NCBI RefSeq assembly: GCF_021018895.1
Contig: NC_079387.1
Coordinates: forward strand, 2,476,583 to 2,540,582
DNA: 64,000 nt
DNA from: Seriola aureovittata
Taxonomy: Eukaryota > Chordata > Actinopteri > Carangiformes > Carangidae
Direction of reading: 5' to 3'
Positions 15,201-28,600 of this stretch are shown here, piece by piece. The translations under genes and the position numbers were made by a program. The notes under the pieces were generated by a model. That model was not told the DNA's origin. It searched no databases and saw only the letters and a program-made list of their open reading frames with translations. How positions within the stretch are numbered: position 1 is the first letter of the stretch; every line of letters begins with the position of its first letter.

Positions 15201-18200
15201 GAGTAACATCTCCTGGACCGCATCTGCGCCTTCTCCTTACCCTCTTTGACGGTGTTATCGCTGTGGCTGTTGGAGTGGTCAGGCATGTCTCTGAGCAGAG
15301 AGTGGTGGGAATGAGAGTGTTTGGCGCTCAGGCTGTCGGCGTCTGCAGCTGTGTCTGTGCTGCCCCGCCGCGTGAATTTGCCTGGAAAGTGATGCAACAC
15401 ACACATTTTCCAGGTTCAATTAAACGCACACATACATAATACAAACACACGCGTATAAAAATGCCAGCTGACTATCAGATTCTGCTTTTGTGTGACAATC
15501 CTATGATCCCCAGTTTATGGGGTTTTCTTGCTTCATGCTTCTTGTTAATTATGAAATAAATACTTTATGCAGCTGCAGGTTAAAACATCTGTATCTCATA
15601 TTTGACTTATAATTGTAGAATTTACATTTTTTTCTGCACCTTTTTTAAAATTTTGCTGGTAATGGAGCTTGTTTGAAGCAGCAACTAAGCTGAGTAGATA
15701 CATAACAGTATCTTAAAAGGGGGGCAATGGGTTCATGGAAAGAGAGCTTTAAAAAATCACCAACTCCGGATAATAATAATAAGTGTCTCTATGCCTTTGG
15801 CGAATTTTAATCACACTTCTCTGTGAGAGCTAATAAGAAATAGCAGTGTTAAAGAACTGGCCTAATTCACGAGCTGACAGCTAGATCCAGGCAGAATCCT
15901 CTGACTCACCAAATGGGAGCTTAGGGGAGAGGAAGCAAGTGCTGTGAACTGGTGAAATGCAATCTATTTTCATTATGAACAGCACTCTGTATACCCATGA
16001 TGGTGGCCTGCCAGCCCCCGCGGTCCAGAGCACGTCGGTCGTCCCCCAGGCCGGAGAAGCTTCCGAAGGAGAAGGTGCTGCGGGTGGGCGAGACGTCCAG
16101 GTGGTCCTCGTGAAGCAAGAAGGGAACCCCCATGCGGCGCTGGCGCTTCTTTCCTGTGTGATGGAAGGGGATAGAGCCCTTCCTCTCCCGGTCCTCGCGC
16201 CGGTTCTTAAACTGAGAAGGAACAGGAGAAGGAACTTCCCGGTAAGAACCACAATCCTTATGTGTAAAATTAAATCAGAAAAGTAATCAATTTTGCATGT
16301 TTTGAACATGTCAGCACAAACAAAGGCCCCTCTGTAAGCCTGTCTGACCTTTTTGAAGATGTTCATGCCCAGGTCGGAGGAGAGGTCGGGGACTGCCTGT
16401 CGACGGAGGTTAGTCAGAGACACCTTTGCAAAGGTTTCTGTGCTCAGAGATTTGCCCTCTTCATTGCATTTCAGACTCATATCCTGCAAGACACAGCACA
16501 GGACGCAAATAACCCAACAGTCAGCGCAGCATGAATATCAGAAAGACTACATGAATGCATCCTGATGACAGTCTATGGAAGGAAACATGGGTGCGCCACT
16601 ACCTGGGTCTTGTGAGTGTTGACCAATGAAGGTGTCGCAGCGACCATGGAGCTGCTGCGTGGGCGTGGCAGAGGCGTGACCAGGGGTTCCGGGGTGCGTT
16701 CGGGTCTCTCCTCCAGAATCTGCCTCAGGCGCTGGAGGTAAAACATCAAGGCCCAGTGCACGCCCTCTTCCGTCCAATGGGGCTGCAGCAGGCAGCGCAG
16801 CACCGCCACATCAAAGTAGGTGGCATAACGCGCTCGCTGGCCCTCGGATGTCGGCAGGCCGGCAGGGGCTGAAGTCCTGGAAGGAGAGGAAAGTTAAAAA
16901 GTGCTCCCTCACCTGCTATTAGTGTTGGGACTCAGTCATTCAATAGACCAAATGTTTCTTTGCTCCACTGGACAAAGGAATTCACACCCCACAGTTCCTC
17001 ACGGTTCACACCTGGGGATGACCCTTCCCCCCCACGGACCCCACTGGCCAGCCAGTGTGGGCCAGCGTGTGACATGTGACCCCCTAAGGTGTCACAAACA
17101 AAACCAGTCTTCTAGACCCCTTCTCTCTCTCTTCCCTTCTTGGCTTGCTCTGGAGAGCAGCTCCAGCCCTCTCCTCTCGGTTCTTCAAAGGGCAACAAGG
17201 CCCCAGCCCAGGTCAGCTCTGCTACCTGAGAAACTAGCTCTCTCGCCGGCCTGCAACCAGCAGCCTGCAAACACTCTTCTCCTCCACAACAGCGACCTGC
17301 TTCGGATTAACTGTGAGTGAACCAAATCCTCTTCAGAATCAGCGGCTACAACACAAGGCCAGCTGATTTTCCAAGCAACAGGAGTCGTAGCAGAGTTAGC
17401 ATGGAACAGCTAACTCTGTGAGGAGAACAAAGGAGATACCAGCAAGCAACACAGCCAGACAGGACTTTATTCCACCAGGAAACCCCCCAAACTCACTGGA
17501 TTTTACAAACCACTGGAAAGGACCTCTTTGCTTGTTCCAAGGATCGGGTAATCTTAACGGACTGGGCCTAACCTCTCCCAGCACAGCATAGCACAGCACA
17601 GCATAGCTAATCAGCAGAAGCCTTAACTTGTTAATGTACTTGTTGATTGATGTCTTGTTGTTGTAATGTTTGCTTAGGTTGTGGTCAGTCATACAGTTAA
17701 TCGAGTACTCGTATGTTCACACACATAGCAGTACGTCTCAGTCCTAGAACCTGCATGAAGCTAACCTTCCCCCTCTAACCTGGTACCATTAGATTACATG
17801 AGCTAGGCTAACAAAGAAACTCACACCCTCCCTCTCACACACACTAGGTGGTCTCAGCGGCCATTTTAGTAGTTTCTTTGTTTACCGCCATCTTTGTAGT
17901 CTTCTTTGTTCAGGTCATGTGGTCACAGTGACCACTTTGAGTCGGCCATCTTGCCTTTGTCTGTGTCCCCACAGACACACACACACACACACAACACACA
18001 CACACACACACACACAACACACACACACACCTGTATATGCTAGATTAGACATTGTACTTTACTCTGCTCCATTGTGAATAAATGCCTTTTAAGTATAACT
18101 ACTGGTGTGTTTAATGTTGCACAAGCGTGGATATTGCCAACCTCTACTCGGTAGAATTCCAATCCTTCAACTGTAATTTACTATTGATTTGGTAATTTGG

Positions 18201-21200
18201 TAATAGTTAGTAAGCTAATGGTTAATCAGAGTTCCAGATTAATGGTAATAAATTGAGACTAAAACCATATTGGCTATTTTGCCTATTAGTTTAGGCTGGT
18301 GCCCCGTGAACTTTAATTCATTTTAAAGTTATTCTTTAATATTAATATTTTTAATATTAATATTTTCTTAATTTGTGATAGCCAATAAATTGATAAACAA
18401 CCGAAATCTAACACATTTGGTGTCCAGCTCATGAGGTAGAGTACTGTTAACATAATGGTGCCGCCCGTGTGAGGCCGAGTACTAATGATTTCCAGTTACT
18501 AATAGAGCTCAGACCCAACATAATGGTGCCCCCGTGTGAGGCCGAGTACTGTTGGCAAATATTCATAATTGTGCAATATTAAATTCATAATTTGGCCAAA
18601 ACCGCAAAGGTTGAAAAAATTTTTTAGTCCACCACAGGAGTAAACGTCCAGGTGTACTTACAAACAAGTGCACTGTGGTGAGAATTGGTTTACTAATTTT
18701 ACCTTAAGTAATATTAGACGTCCTCCAGTTATTAATAGCTAACACTTAAGCCTTAGTATCAAGAGCCTGCTATTGTTGCTAACAATTCCAGTTGAGTTTA
18801 GTCTGTAGGAAATGTAAGAACCTCAGTTCAGCATTTGAATACCACGTGTTCAATGCTATCTAGTAAAGCTGTCAGAATTGCTGCTCCCTTTAACATTAAA
18901 CACTGTGTGCCGACAGCCCTGTGTAACACAGAGAGCTTATACCTGGCTGTTACTGCCAAGCATTTCAGCCTGAGTAAGAAATAGAGCCTGAGATAGAGCC
19001 ACAGCGTGCTACCAGCCCTGTGAAACCCAAGTTCTGCACCTAGCTGTTACTGCCTTGCATTACAGCCTGAGTCAACTTGAAGAGATAATCTTTGGACTGT
19101 TACTGCCTTGCATCTCAGTCATTGCTTTTTGAAACATTTCTTAAGCAGACAGTAAACCTGCACTTGCCTTTACTGTCCTTAATCTTTATGCCCACTAGTG
19201 TAGCTGCCCCTCCTCCACAGGAAGCTACCCCCCATAGTGTAGGCCACTGCATTGTTTAGTTAGGCTAGTGTACTACCAAACTACACTACAAGGTGTCTGC
19301 CAGCGCAACACCGCAGCCAACTATATTGCCTTCTTGTTTTGTGAAAAACTTGTTTAACCTCCCTCTTTCCCAGACACAACAATGGAGAACTCCTGTGTAG
19401 AGCAGTTTATTTCTTCCCTAGCACAGAGCCTGAAGCCTGGCTACCTAGAATTTATCAGCAAGTTAAATTCCAGTGAGTGCAGTAAAGAAATAGACTTGCT
19501 ACTCAGTGACAAAGGTGATGCTCAGACTGCATCCAAAGGCCCATTGTTAAGATGTGTACTGTTGAACTTCCACAGGCAAACCAGCATTTCACTTCAGAGC
19601 CAAGCAGCCCTAGAGGAGGAGGTAAAATCGCTTAGAGCTCAAAATGCTTTTCTCCTCCAAGAAGTTAAGGAAGCTAACAAGAAAGCCATGCGCTACTTAG
19701 GAGACCTGCATGCAGCAGAGTTAGATCTCTGTTCACACAAGGAAGAATTGTTAAGGGTTAAATCAGAATGCTTTGTTCCACCACGATCGGTCAGTGCTTG
19801 TGATTCTGGTTTCTCTGCTTCACACTCTTCCCTTAATGACAGGTTAACTCCGCCTCCACTCAAAGGATGGGACAAATTCCCAACTGACCCTAAGTCCTGG
19901 GAAATGAAGTCAGCTCCTCAACCTCCACTGAGAGACAGAGGTTACACCCACCTGACTTCCCATCTTCCTGAAACTGACACTGAAGAGACAGGTAGTTTAT
20001 CCGGTAGAGGATATTCATGTTCCCATCAGCCACTGATGCATAACAGTTTCAACTGTGCTCACCCCTCCAACAGAAGGACCAAAACTTTTCCGGACTGTTC
20101 AGCCTCCTCTCTGCACCTCCATGAGAGTGATGACCGCTGTTCAGCTCCTTCCTCTAGTCCAGCTAGCATAGTCTCGCCTTCATCAGTAGGAACCTCACAG
20201 TGCCCCCGCCTCGAAGCGCTTGAGTTATTAGCAAAGGACATTGAACATTTTGATCCAGACAGCTCTGATCAACATATTGAAAACTACTTTAGGGAGTTAG
20301 ATCACAACTTAATTGATTTGCCCCATGCAACCCAAAGGGAGAAAACTAAACTTGTGTGGAAGACCAGCTCAAAAGCAGTCCACAAGTTTATGCAATCACT
20401 GCCTCCCAGTGTCAGAGATGACTACAAAAAGCTCTGTCAAGCACTGACAGAAGAATTCTCTCCTGCTGCGGATGAGATAGAATCTTTGGTTGCAGCTTCT
20501 CAAATCAAACACTCCCGCCATGAACATCCCAATGACTTTTACCAACGTTTGAGGCATGCATATTTTCAGGGTAGGAACACACCAGGCTTAGAGCAGAACT
20601 CCACCTTCAAGTCTTTGTTCCTACGAAACCTCCATCCCTGTGTACGCACTCATGTTACACTGATGACGCATCAAGGTAAGCCCACCATGCAGGAAATAAA
20701 GAAAATGACAAAAATGGCTTGGGAAACCATGGTCAATTCCAAGGCAAGGGGGAAAACAACTGAGCCTAGCAACTCAAACACCTTAGCGTCACACAGACAT
20801 GTAACCTCAAAAGATCACCCTCAGAACAGATCGAAGGGGGGTGATAAAAGGCCACATATGGGTGGTGAGCGTAACCGCCACGCCCACCAAGTGCGTAGAG
20901 ATAGGCACTCCCACAATAGGAGCAGGAGACGGCCTTACGCAGAAATTCTGGCTCAGACACAGGACCAGTCAACACATGGATCAGACAATGACCACGTCAT
21001 CTCTGACCACGTTAACTCAGACAGTGACAATGCCTCTGAATGTTCTTCCTTCAGCTACTCAAAGTGCTACAGCTTGGTGCCACAAGTTAAGGAAAACTTA
21101 AAGCTCCGGCGCTCCAGAGTTCGCCGCACTGAGTACTGACAGTAAGTAGGCTCAGGGTACCTTACACTCTTCCAGATGGACTCAATGGGTTTGTCAGCAG

Positions 21201-22631
21201 CAGCAGCAGCAAACTAAATTCTGAATCAAATCAGATACAAGTTTAGGACACTGCATATACATGGCACACTCACCCAGACACTCCAAATCTTGTCATTCTA
21301 GGTGCCACCCTCTATATCTCACCTTAACAAACTAACATCACTGACTTTCCAGTCCTCACTAACACCATGAGTAACTAGGAAACATGTTAGTTGTTTTACA
21401 CTTTCGATCTTTGTGGTTATTATCTGAACTCTGCTTTGTAACCTGATTGTTCTTGCTTAGCCAAGATAGATAGTGTTGACAAATGCCCGGATGTTACCCC
21501 TTGAATGAACTGACAAATGAACTATACATTATGCTCTCAGGATGACACGTCAGGTGGCATCCTGACAACAAAGGGGGGACTGTTGGGACTCAGTCATTCA
21601 ATAGACCAAATGTTTCTTTGCTCCACTGGACAAAGGAATTCACACCCCACAGTTCCTCACGGTTCACACCTGGGGATGACCCTTCCCCCCCACGGACCCC
21701 ACTGGCCAGCCAGTGTGGGCCAGCGTGTGACATGTGACCCCCTAAGGTGTCACAAACAAAACCAGTCTTCTAGACCCCTTCTCTCTCTCTTCCCTTCTTG
21801 GCTTGCTCTGGAGAGCAGCTCCAGCCCTCTCCTCTCGGTTCTTCAAAGGGCAACAAGGCCCCAGCCCAGGTCAGCTCTGCTACCTGAGAAACTAGCTCTC
21901 TCGCCGGCCTGCAACCAGCAGCCTGCAAACACTCTTCTCCTCCACAACAGCGACCTGCTTCGGATTAACTGTGAGTGAACCAAATCCTCTTCAGAATCAG
22001 CGGCTACAACACAAGGCCAGCTGATTTTCCAAGCAACAGGAGTCGTAGCAGAGTTAGCATGGAACAGCTAACTCTGTGAGGAGAACAAAGGAGATACCAG
22101 CAAGCAACACAGCCAGACAGGACTTTATTCCACCAGGAAACCCCCCAAACTCACTGGATTTTACAAACCACTGGAAAGGACCTCTTTGCTTGTTCCAAGG
22201 ATCGGGTAATCTTAACGGACTGGGCCTAACCTCTCCCAGCACAGCATAGCACAGCACAGCATAGCTAATCAGCAGAAGCCTTAACTTGTTAATGTACTTG
22301 TTGATTGATGTCTTGTTGTTGTAATGTTTGCTTAGGTTGTGGTCAGTCATACAGTTAATCGAGTACTCGTATGTTCACACACATAGCAGTACGTCTCAGT
22401 CCTAGAACCTGCATGAAGCTAACCTTCCCCCTCTAACCTGGTACCATTAGATTACATGAGCTAGGCTAACAAAGAAACTCACACCCTCCCTCTCACACAC
22501 ACTAGGTGGTCTCAGCGGCCATTTTAGTAGTTTCTTTGTTTACCGCCATCTTTGTAGTCTTCTTTGTTCAGGTCATGTGGTCACAGTGACCACTTTGAGT
22601 CGGCCATCTTGCCTTTGTCTGTGTCCCCACA

Positions 22632-22690
<59 letters not shown>

Positions 22691-25600
22691 GTATATGCTA
22701 GATTAGACATTGTACTTTACTCTGCTCCATTGTGAATAAATGCCTTTTAAGTATAACTACTGGTGTGTTTAATGTTGCACAAGCGTGGATATTGCCAACC
22801 TCTACTCGGTAGAATTCCAATCCTTCAACTGTAATTTACTATTGATTTGGTAATTTGGTAATAGTTAGTAAGCTAATGGTTAATCAGAGTTCCAGATTAA
22901 TGGTAATAAATTGAGACTAAAACCATATTGGCTATTTTGCCTATTAGTTTAGGCTGGTGCCCCGTGAACTTTAATTCATTTTAAAGTTATTCTTTAATAT
23001 TAATATTTTTAATATTAATATTTTCTTAATTTGTGATAGCCAATAAATTGATAAACAACCGAAATCTAACACATTTGGTGTCCAGCTCATGAGGTAGAGT
23101 ACTGTTAACATAATGGTGCCGCCCGTGTGAGGCCGAGTACTAATGATTTCCAGTTACTAATAGAGCTCAGACCCAACATTAGCTAATGCAACATGACTTT
23201 TCTATGGTGCACAAGTACCAAAACATAAACAAACAAGTGCAGGTTGAGCCCACAGCGAAGTCAGTTACTACATGTTACACTTCTTGTTTACACCCAAAGC
23301 AGATAGGGAGATCAACAGGGCAGCAGAAGTTATCCAGAAGGAGCAATGGAAGTAAAAGATACTAAATTGATTTAGGCAATAAAGAGGTAATGAAAAGAAG
23401 TGACAGTGACATTATAGGACAGCTGCCTGATCGAAAAAGTAAATGGTTGAAAGTGAAACACAAACTGGAGCACTCTGTGTGCGTTCTGAGCCTTTCCAAT
23501 ACTGTCACAGCACTAACTACAAACACAACAATTACACTAAATCATCGCCTTTCCTGTTATATTAGCCTGTCATGAACTTGCTTCATTAATAATGCATCAA
23601 AGGAGGATGGTAAACAAGGGCAGAGCCTCCCTCCAGCATCATTGGAGGAGCGGCAGGGAGAGAGGGAGCCTAAGCCTACGTGAGTCCACTATAAATAAGC
23701 TGGAATGAAGGTCAGCGGTTGGTGAGCTGCAAAAGGTATAGAGCACCGTGCACTGTGGAGGAGCATTTGATATATATATATATATTGATACCATGAGAGA
23801 GAAGGAGAGAGAAAGAAAGAGAGAGAGAGAGAGAGAGAGAGGGAGAGGAAGGCTTTTAATCTTGGCTGTTGTAATAAACGGAGCAGGAAGAGATGGTCGA
23901 TATCTACATGAATCACTTTGAGAGAGGACAGCAGAGGGAGGCTGTATCATGTTTCACTGTCTAGCCAAGACACATAGACACTCTGCCTACTGCTGTTGTG
24001 TCAGGTTGCCGTAGAAACCGAGTGACGACAGCAACCCCAGGCCCGCCGAGAGGCAGCGGCCCAGCCCCCCGACTCCATGCGGTAGAGAGATGCAGCAGCC
24101 AGCGGTTGCCATGGAAACTGCCTCAGCATCAGCAGTGCTCTGAGTGGCGCGCGATGCTGCGCCATGGGATGAATAAGCTGCATTAATCACAGGAGCTGAT
24201 GGTGGAAATATCGGGGCGGTGCAGCAAAGAAGGGCGTGTACCACAGGGAGCAGATACAAATTTAAACTCCAACAATGCCCCTGAGTTGACAAGGAAAAAG
24301 AAAAGACTTTGGATTCAGGGGACATTTTGATTATATGCTTGGATTGAAATCTGCTGGTGTGGGCCAACTTTACAGCCCCACCCCTTTCTGGATCCATACA
24401 GTAAGAATCCAACATATAATTTACACTCATCTCACCTCTCTCCTTACCCCTGCTCTCATCCTATCCAGCAACAGCAAATTCCCAGTACCAACACAAAGAA
24501 AGCAATTACTCTGTCTACGTTGGGTGTGTGTGCAGCAAAACAATAGGGATAATTCTCTCCCTTCCTGCATTACCATGTGACTGCTGCAAAAATCCTTTGC
24601 TGTTTGAGTGTATGAGGATATAACTAGCTCGGGGGAGGGGGATTGAGGCTTATTTTGATTTGCAGTCACTTGCTGGCTGTCAGATGGATCAGAAGAAGCG
24701 TTGGAGTGACTTGTTTGGTTGTCAGAACGAGTCGAGATGAGCAATGGATGGCTTACCAACCTCTCTACGCCTTCTCCCACGTCATTCTCATTCTCTCGGC
24801 CCGCTGGTCGGGCGATTCAGGATGATGACAGACCCGCCGTGATGAACTTAAAAACAGTCAACACCCACACAAGATGTGCTGAATGCAAATGTTTTGAAGT
24901 GTTTATCTGGGGACTCTCTCTGCAAAGAGCATTTGGTGTTTTCCAATAACACAGTGTATCATATTTGTAGTGTTTTATGGGATTAAGCCGTGAAATTTTC
25001 TGGTTAAAAACCTTTAAGCTCACAGACACTTGAATGTGACGCATAGGGAACAGCCTTTTTTTTTTGTAAGATTTTGGAAAACGTCGGTTAACATTATCAT
25101 ACTCTAAGTAAAGTCAGTTATCAATTGCTGCCAACCAAGCTGGTCAAACCTGCCTTGCCTGAGCCAAAACAAGCACAGATTGAGGCTTAGTCTGGCAGCG
25201 AAGACCGAACAATGCCAGACTTGCCGTGGGCAGACCAAAATCAAGCCAGGCCATGTCATGCCAGGCCAGGGACACTGCCAGCATTAGACATGTAGCACAT
25301 TACTTCAGCATAATTACCCTGGTTATGCGGGCAAATGTCAGATGGGTCTGCTAATGCTCAAGCAAGACAAGGCTCTGTATGTGTGTGTGTGTGTGTGCGC
25401 GCTGATGGAAGAGACAGTGCTGCTTAGAGCAACACATTACACAGGGGAAGGAGGAGCTATTCATATACGCTAGCGCTCCACAAGCTAGTGAAGCGAGCTG
25501 CGCTGTGCAGTGTGTTCGGCAGACGGTGCCGCAGGGCCAAATGTTTAGCCATCAACAAGATGATGGCACCAGCTCGGTGTCAGTGCGGGTCACTTAGAAA

Positions 25601-28600
25601 TCACTGCACTGCTGAACTGCTTCAACCCACAACTGGCTTCTTGGGTGCAAATTTCTCAGCGTTGATCATATGAACCTACGGTAATGATCGATATATGATT
25701 CCACCGCCTGCTTTCACATGCTATGATGACAGCCTGTTCATCTTGTGCCTGTTCATTCTGCATGTACAACTTATTGAGTCATCATTGCACACATCTTAAA
25801 TTATTAATCATTCTGAGATGCTTATCACCTCGGGTGAATTGGATGGTTAACCACACCTGATATCATAGAACCGATATACAATTTTAAATATTTTGACCTG
25901 ATGAAAATATGAATGGCATTGAAATGTTGCCCATTTATATAAATGTGTGGTTGCTATTACTCCTCTCACCATAATCCAAAATTCCCCATACATCCATAAA
26001 ATGAGCCAAGATTATTCTGTCTTTCTGCATCCCTGTTATTATGTAACATCGCTGCCTCCCGTTGCTCTTGATCATTTCATGGGGTTTCTCCTTTTCTGAA
26101 TCTCGGGTTGTTCCAACCAAAATGTACCACAGATGTGCGCACATACTTGAAAGAAAGCGAAATGTGGATAAAAGTGTCTGTGTTATTGGGTTATCATGTT
26201 CAAACTTCCCTGTGGAGTAGCCTTGTTCCATTTACACTATTTATGACACCACCTCCTCCTCCTGTTTAACAGCGTGCCTGAATGGGCATGACGCTTCAAC
26301 ATAACTCCCAAATCAAAAATCAATGGCACACACATGATCAAGTGCTTCCTATCTCATTGCTTCTTGAGGGTAAATTCGATAACACAGCTTACTTTTTCTT
26401 AGCAGGGCCTTTTACTAGCGGGGGTTGTTGGGAAGGGCCACCTTTCTCGACCGAGTTACCACGACGACAGCTCTGCTCTCCGGCCGAGGGGGAGGAGGAA
26501 TCTGATTGGGTGGTTTCGCAAACCACCTGGAAGCCCTGTGGGTGGGAGAGAGAGATGGACAGATACTGTATGTGGGTAGATAAACAGACAGAAAGACGTA
26601 CGGACAGTTCCTGATAATTAAAGCCTCTGAGGTTGGAGTGAGGTTTCTGTCATGACCCTTGCTAACCACACTAATGCTCCCGGATGGCTGGTGCTAATGA
26701 ATATTAGCAGCCAGCCCCAGTGGGAATGTTGAAGGGGGGAGGGGAAGAAGCCTCAGACTCTTGCCTGAACACATTCAATCAACATGGGAAGCAAAATCTG
26801 ACAAAGATCTGAGCTAAATGCGCTTACTCACCATGGGACCCGGGTTGCCAGATCCACAGGGGCTGCACTGGTTGTTGACTGGGGAATTCCTCTTAGCTGT
26901 TGAGACAGGCATAACAGATTACATGTCTTAATTATGAGAAAATAAAAAATAAATATACTTTTTATAGAGATGTGTATATATACTGTATATATGAGGAATT
27001 TTTTTTCACCTGTCACAATATTTCTCACAGGTTTGATGAGTGCAGTAAAGGCAGGGATGTCAGGCTGGCGGTGCTCCCACATTGGCTGCCATATTACCAG
27101 GCCGCTGGCCAATCGGAAGGTCAGATCTGACTCCTTAAAAACAAAACAAAAAAAAACAAGTGACATATTTAGAATCTCATTTATAGAGGAAGCAGTTTTG
27201 CACACCCAAAGCATGATTTAATCATCAAAATGCATGACTTGAAATGTTTCAGTATTATCATGTTGATGGATTTTTTGAAAGAGAACCGTGGTCATGGTAT
27301 GATCATTCACAAGATTCAGTAATTCATTGTTCAGTTGGGAAACAGTGCAGTCCCCAGGGTGCTGTAACGTGACTCTTGTATCCGTTTGTACACACAGATC
27401 AATAGTCATGAGGTGACCCTGAGTATTTGTGTTTCAGAGGGTTCGATATGAGCTTCTAGTATGAAGGCCAGTGGAGATGTTAACAATTTTACAATGAAGC
27501 TGAATGTGACTGCTGCTAAAAAAAATTCAAAAAATGACAACTATGTACAATCTCCCTAAGACAGTCATTTTTTGTATGATAGAAAAGACTAAACCTGTAC
27601 AGTAACAATGGCAGTTAGTGAACTATTTTGGTATGCTGTTATAAGAGTTTACTCCAAGGCTGCACACATTTATTTGACAAGCAACAGACCTTTATCCGAT
27701 GAATAAGCGGAGCAAAAAGGAACACAAACAGCTCCACGGTGGCCATGCTCTTGTGGAACAGCTTGGTACGAGTATGCTCATCGTCCTCCAGCAGGGAACC
27801 ACTGTGCTGGGGCCCTGACCCCCCTAGGGCCGAGCCGGAGCAGGAGCCGGGAGCCCCAGGTGACGAGCCCTGGTTTCCCACGGGCTGGAGGAAGGCACTG
27901 CTGCTGCTGCCCCCGGACCAGCCGTGGCCCAGGCTTGGCTCATGGTTGCACTCCTGGGCAGCCTCCAGCAGCATCCAGTGCAGAGTGTGGAGCAGCTTAG
28001 TCTCGGCCACGCCCAGCTTGTCCTGGTGGCCTGTCGGAGGTCAGAGGTCATGGGGTTAATGTTGAACGCTGCTTAGTGAGGTGATGAATCGGCAACATGA
28101 AGCTCTAGTGTTTGTGTGGGTGGATTTTGGCATATTACTGGATGTTTATGACACTCTTTATCATCAGTTGTGGTGATTCTTCACTTCAGTTTAAGTATAT
28201 TTGCTTTTCTTTGTCTTATATGAAAATAAGCTGATTATCCTTTTGGTTTTAGACTGTTGATGAGACAAAACAAGCAATTTGAAGATATCACCTTGGGCTT
28301 TAGGAAATTATGTGGATCACTTTTCATTATTTTGGACCAGAAAATGAATTGATCAAACACAATATAATCAGCAGATTAATAAATAATGAAAATAGTCAAC
28401 AGTTGAGGCCCTTTTATCAATAGTAAAAGACCAAGGAATATTTTTTTCTCGTCTTTTTAATGCTGTATATATATTTAGGCACCTTAGATAGTCATTGAAT
28501 CTGAATGTCCTCAAATTGCTTTTTATGAGGATTTAGATGCTCACATGATTCAGAAAAAGAATACATGCAATTCAAATAAACATATTTTGTTCTTTGTATT

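Larger units (their letters stand above)
16923..23178 (+). mobile_element. Gag-only LTR retrotransposon, antisense within UNC80
   Basis: Two direct repeats of 1,598 bp start TGTTGGG and end CCCAACA, and flank a 3,060-bp internal region. The internal region begins with a primer-site-like TGGTGCC, holds one 585-codon gag-like ORF, and ends with the polypurine tract AAAGGGGGGAC against the 3' LTR. The flanks share TTAG (or ATTAG if an ambiguous A is counted), a plausible target-site duplication. There is no sign of protease, reverse transcriptase, RNase H or integrase. The LTRs differ, by eye, only in the CA microsatellite, so the insertion is young. It runs opposite to UNC80. Gypsy/ERV-type is likely from the structure, but the family is not identified. 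Mobilisation would need enzymes from another element. Confidence 0.93.
23183..26392 (-). other. UNC80 intron 7, part upstream of the retrotransposon
   Basis: It is non-coding. It contains a TA run and a GA microsatellite (23770-23850), two X-box-like motifs (24005 and 24105), a GC-balanced block at 24000-24190, a short GT run near 25380 and AT-rich DNA elsewhere. Confidence 0.7.

Noticed and set aside
16877..16922. Cryptic donor CAG|gtgagg between the retrotransposon and exon 8 (minus strand), suggesting LTR exonisation
   Set aside because: The following intron would be only about 35 nt, too short to splice.
16901..17320. 139-codon plus-strand ORF and its twin at 21517-21978
   Set aside because: It lies in the LTRs and repeats because the LTRs are duplicated. 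It is Ser/Pro/Leu-rich with no motif and no clear start context.
17396..17692. 98-codon minus-strand ORF, repeated at 22054-22350
   Set aside because: It is identical in both LTRs and antisense to the element. Low-information sequence; best explained as a chance frame.
17971..18030. CRISPR-like regular repeats
   Set aside because: These are CA microsatellites in a eukaryotic genome, without spacers.
21140..21580. Possible pol remnant after gag
   Set aside because: No frame shows reverse transcriptase, integrase or protease motifs, and the stretch is too short. It ends in the polypurine tract.
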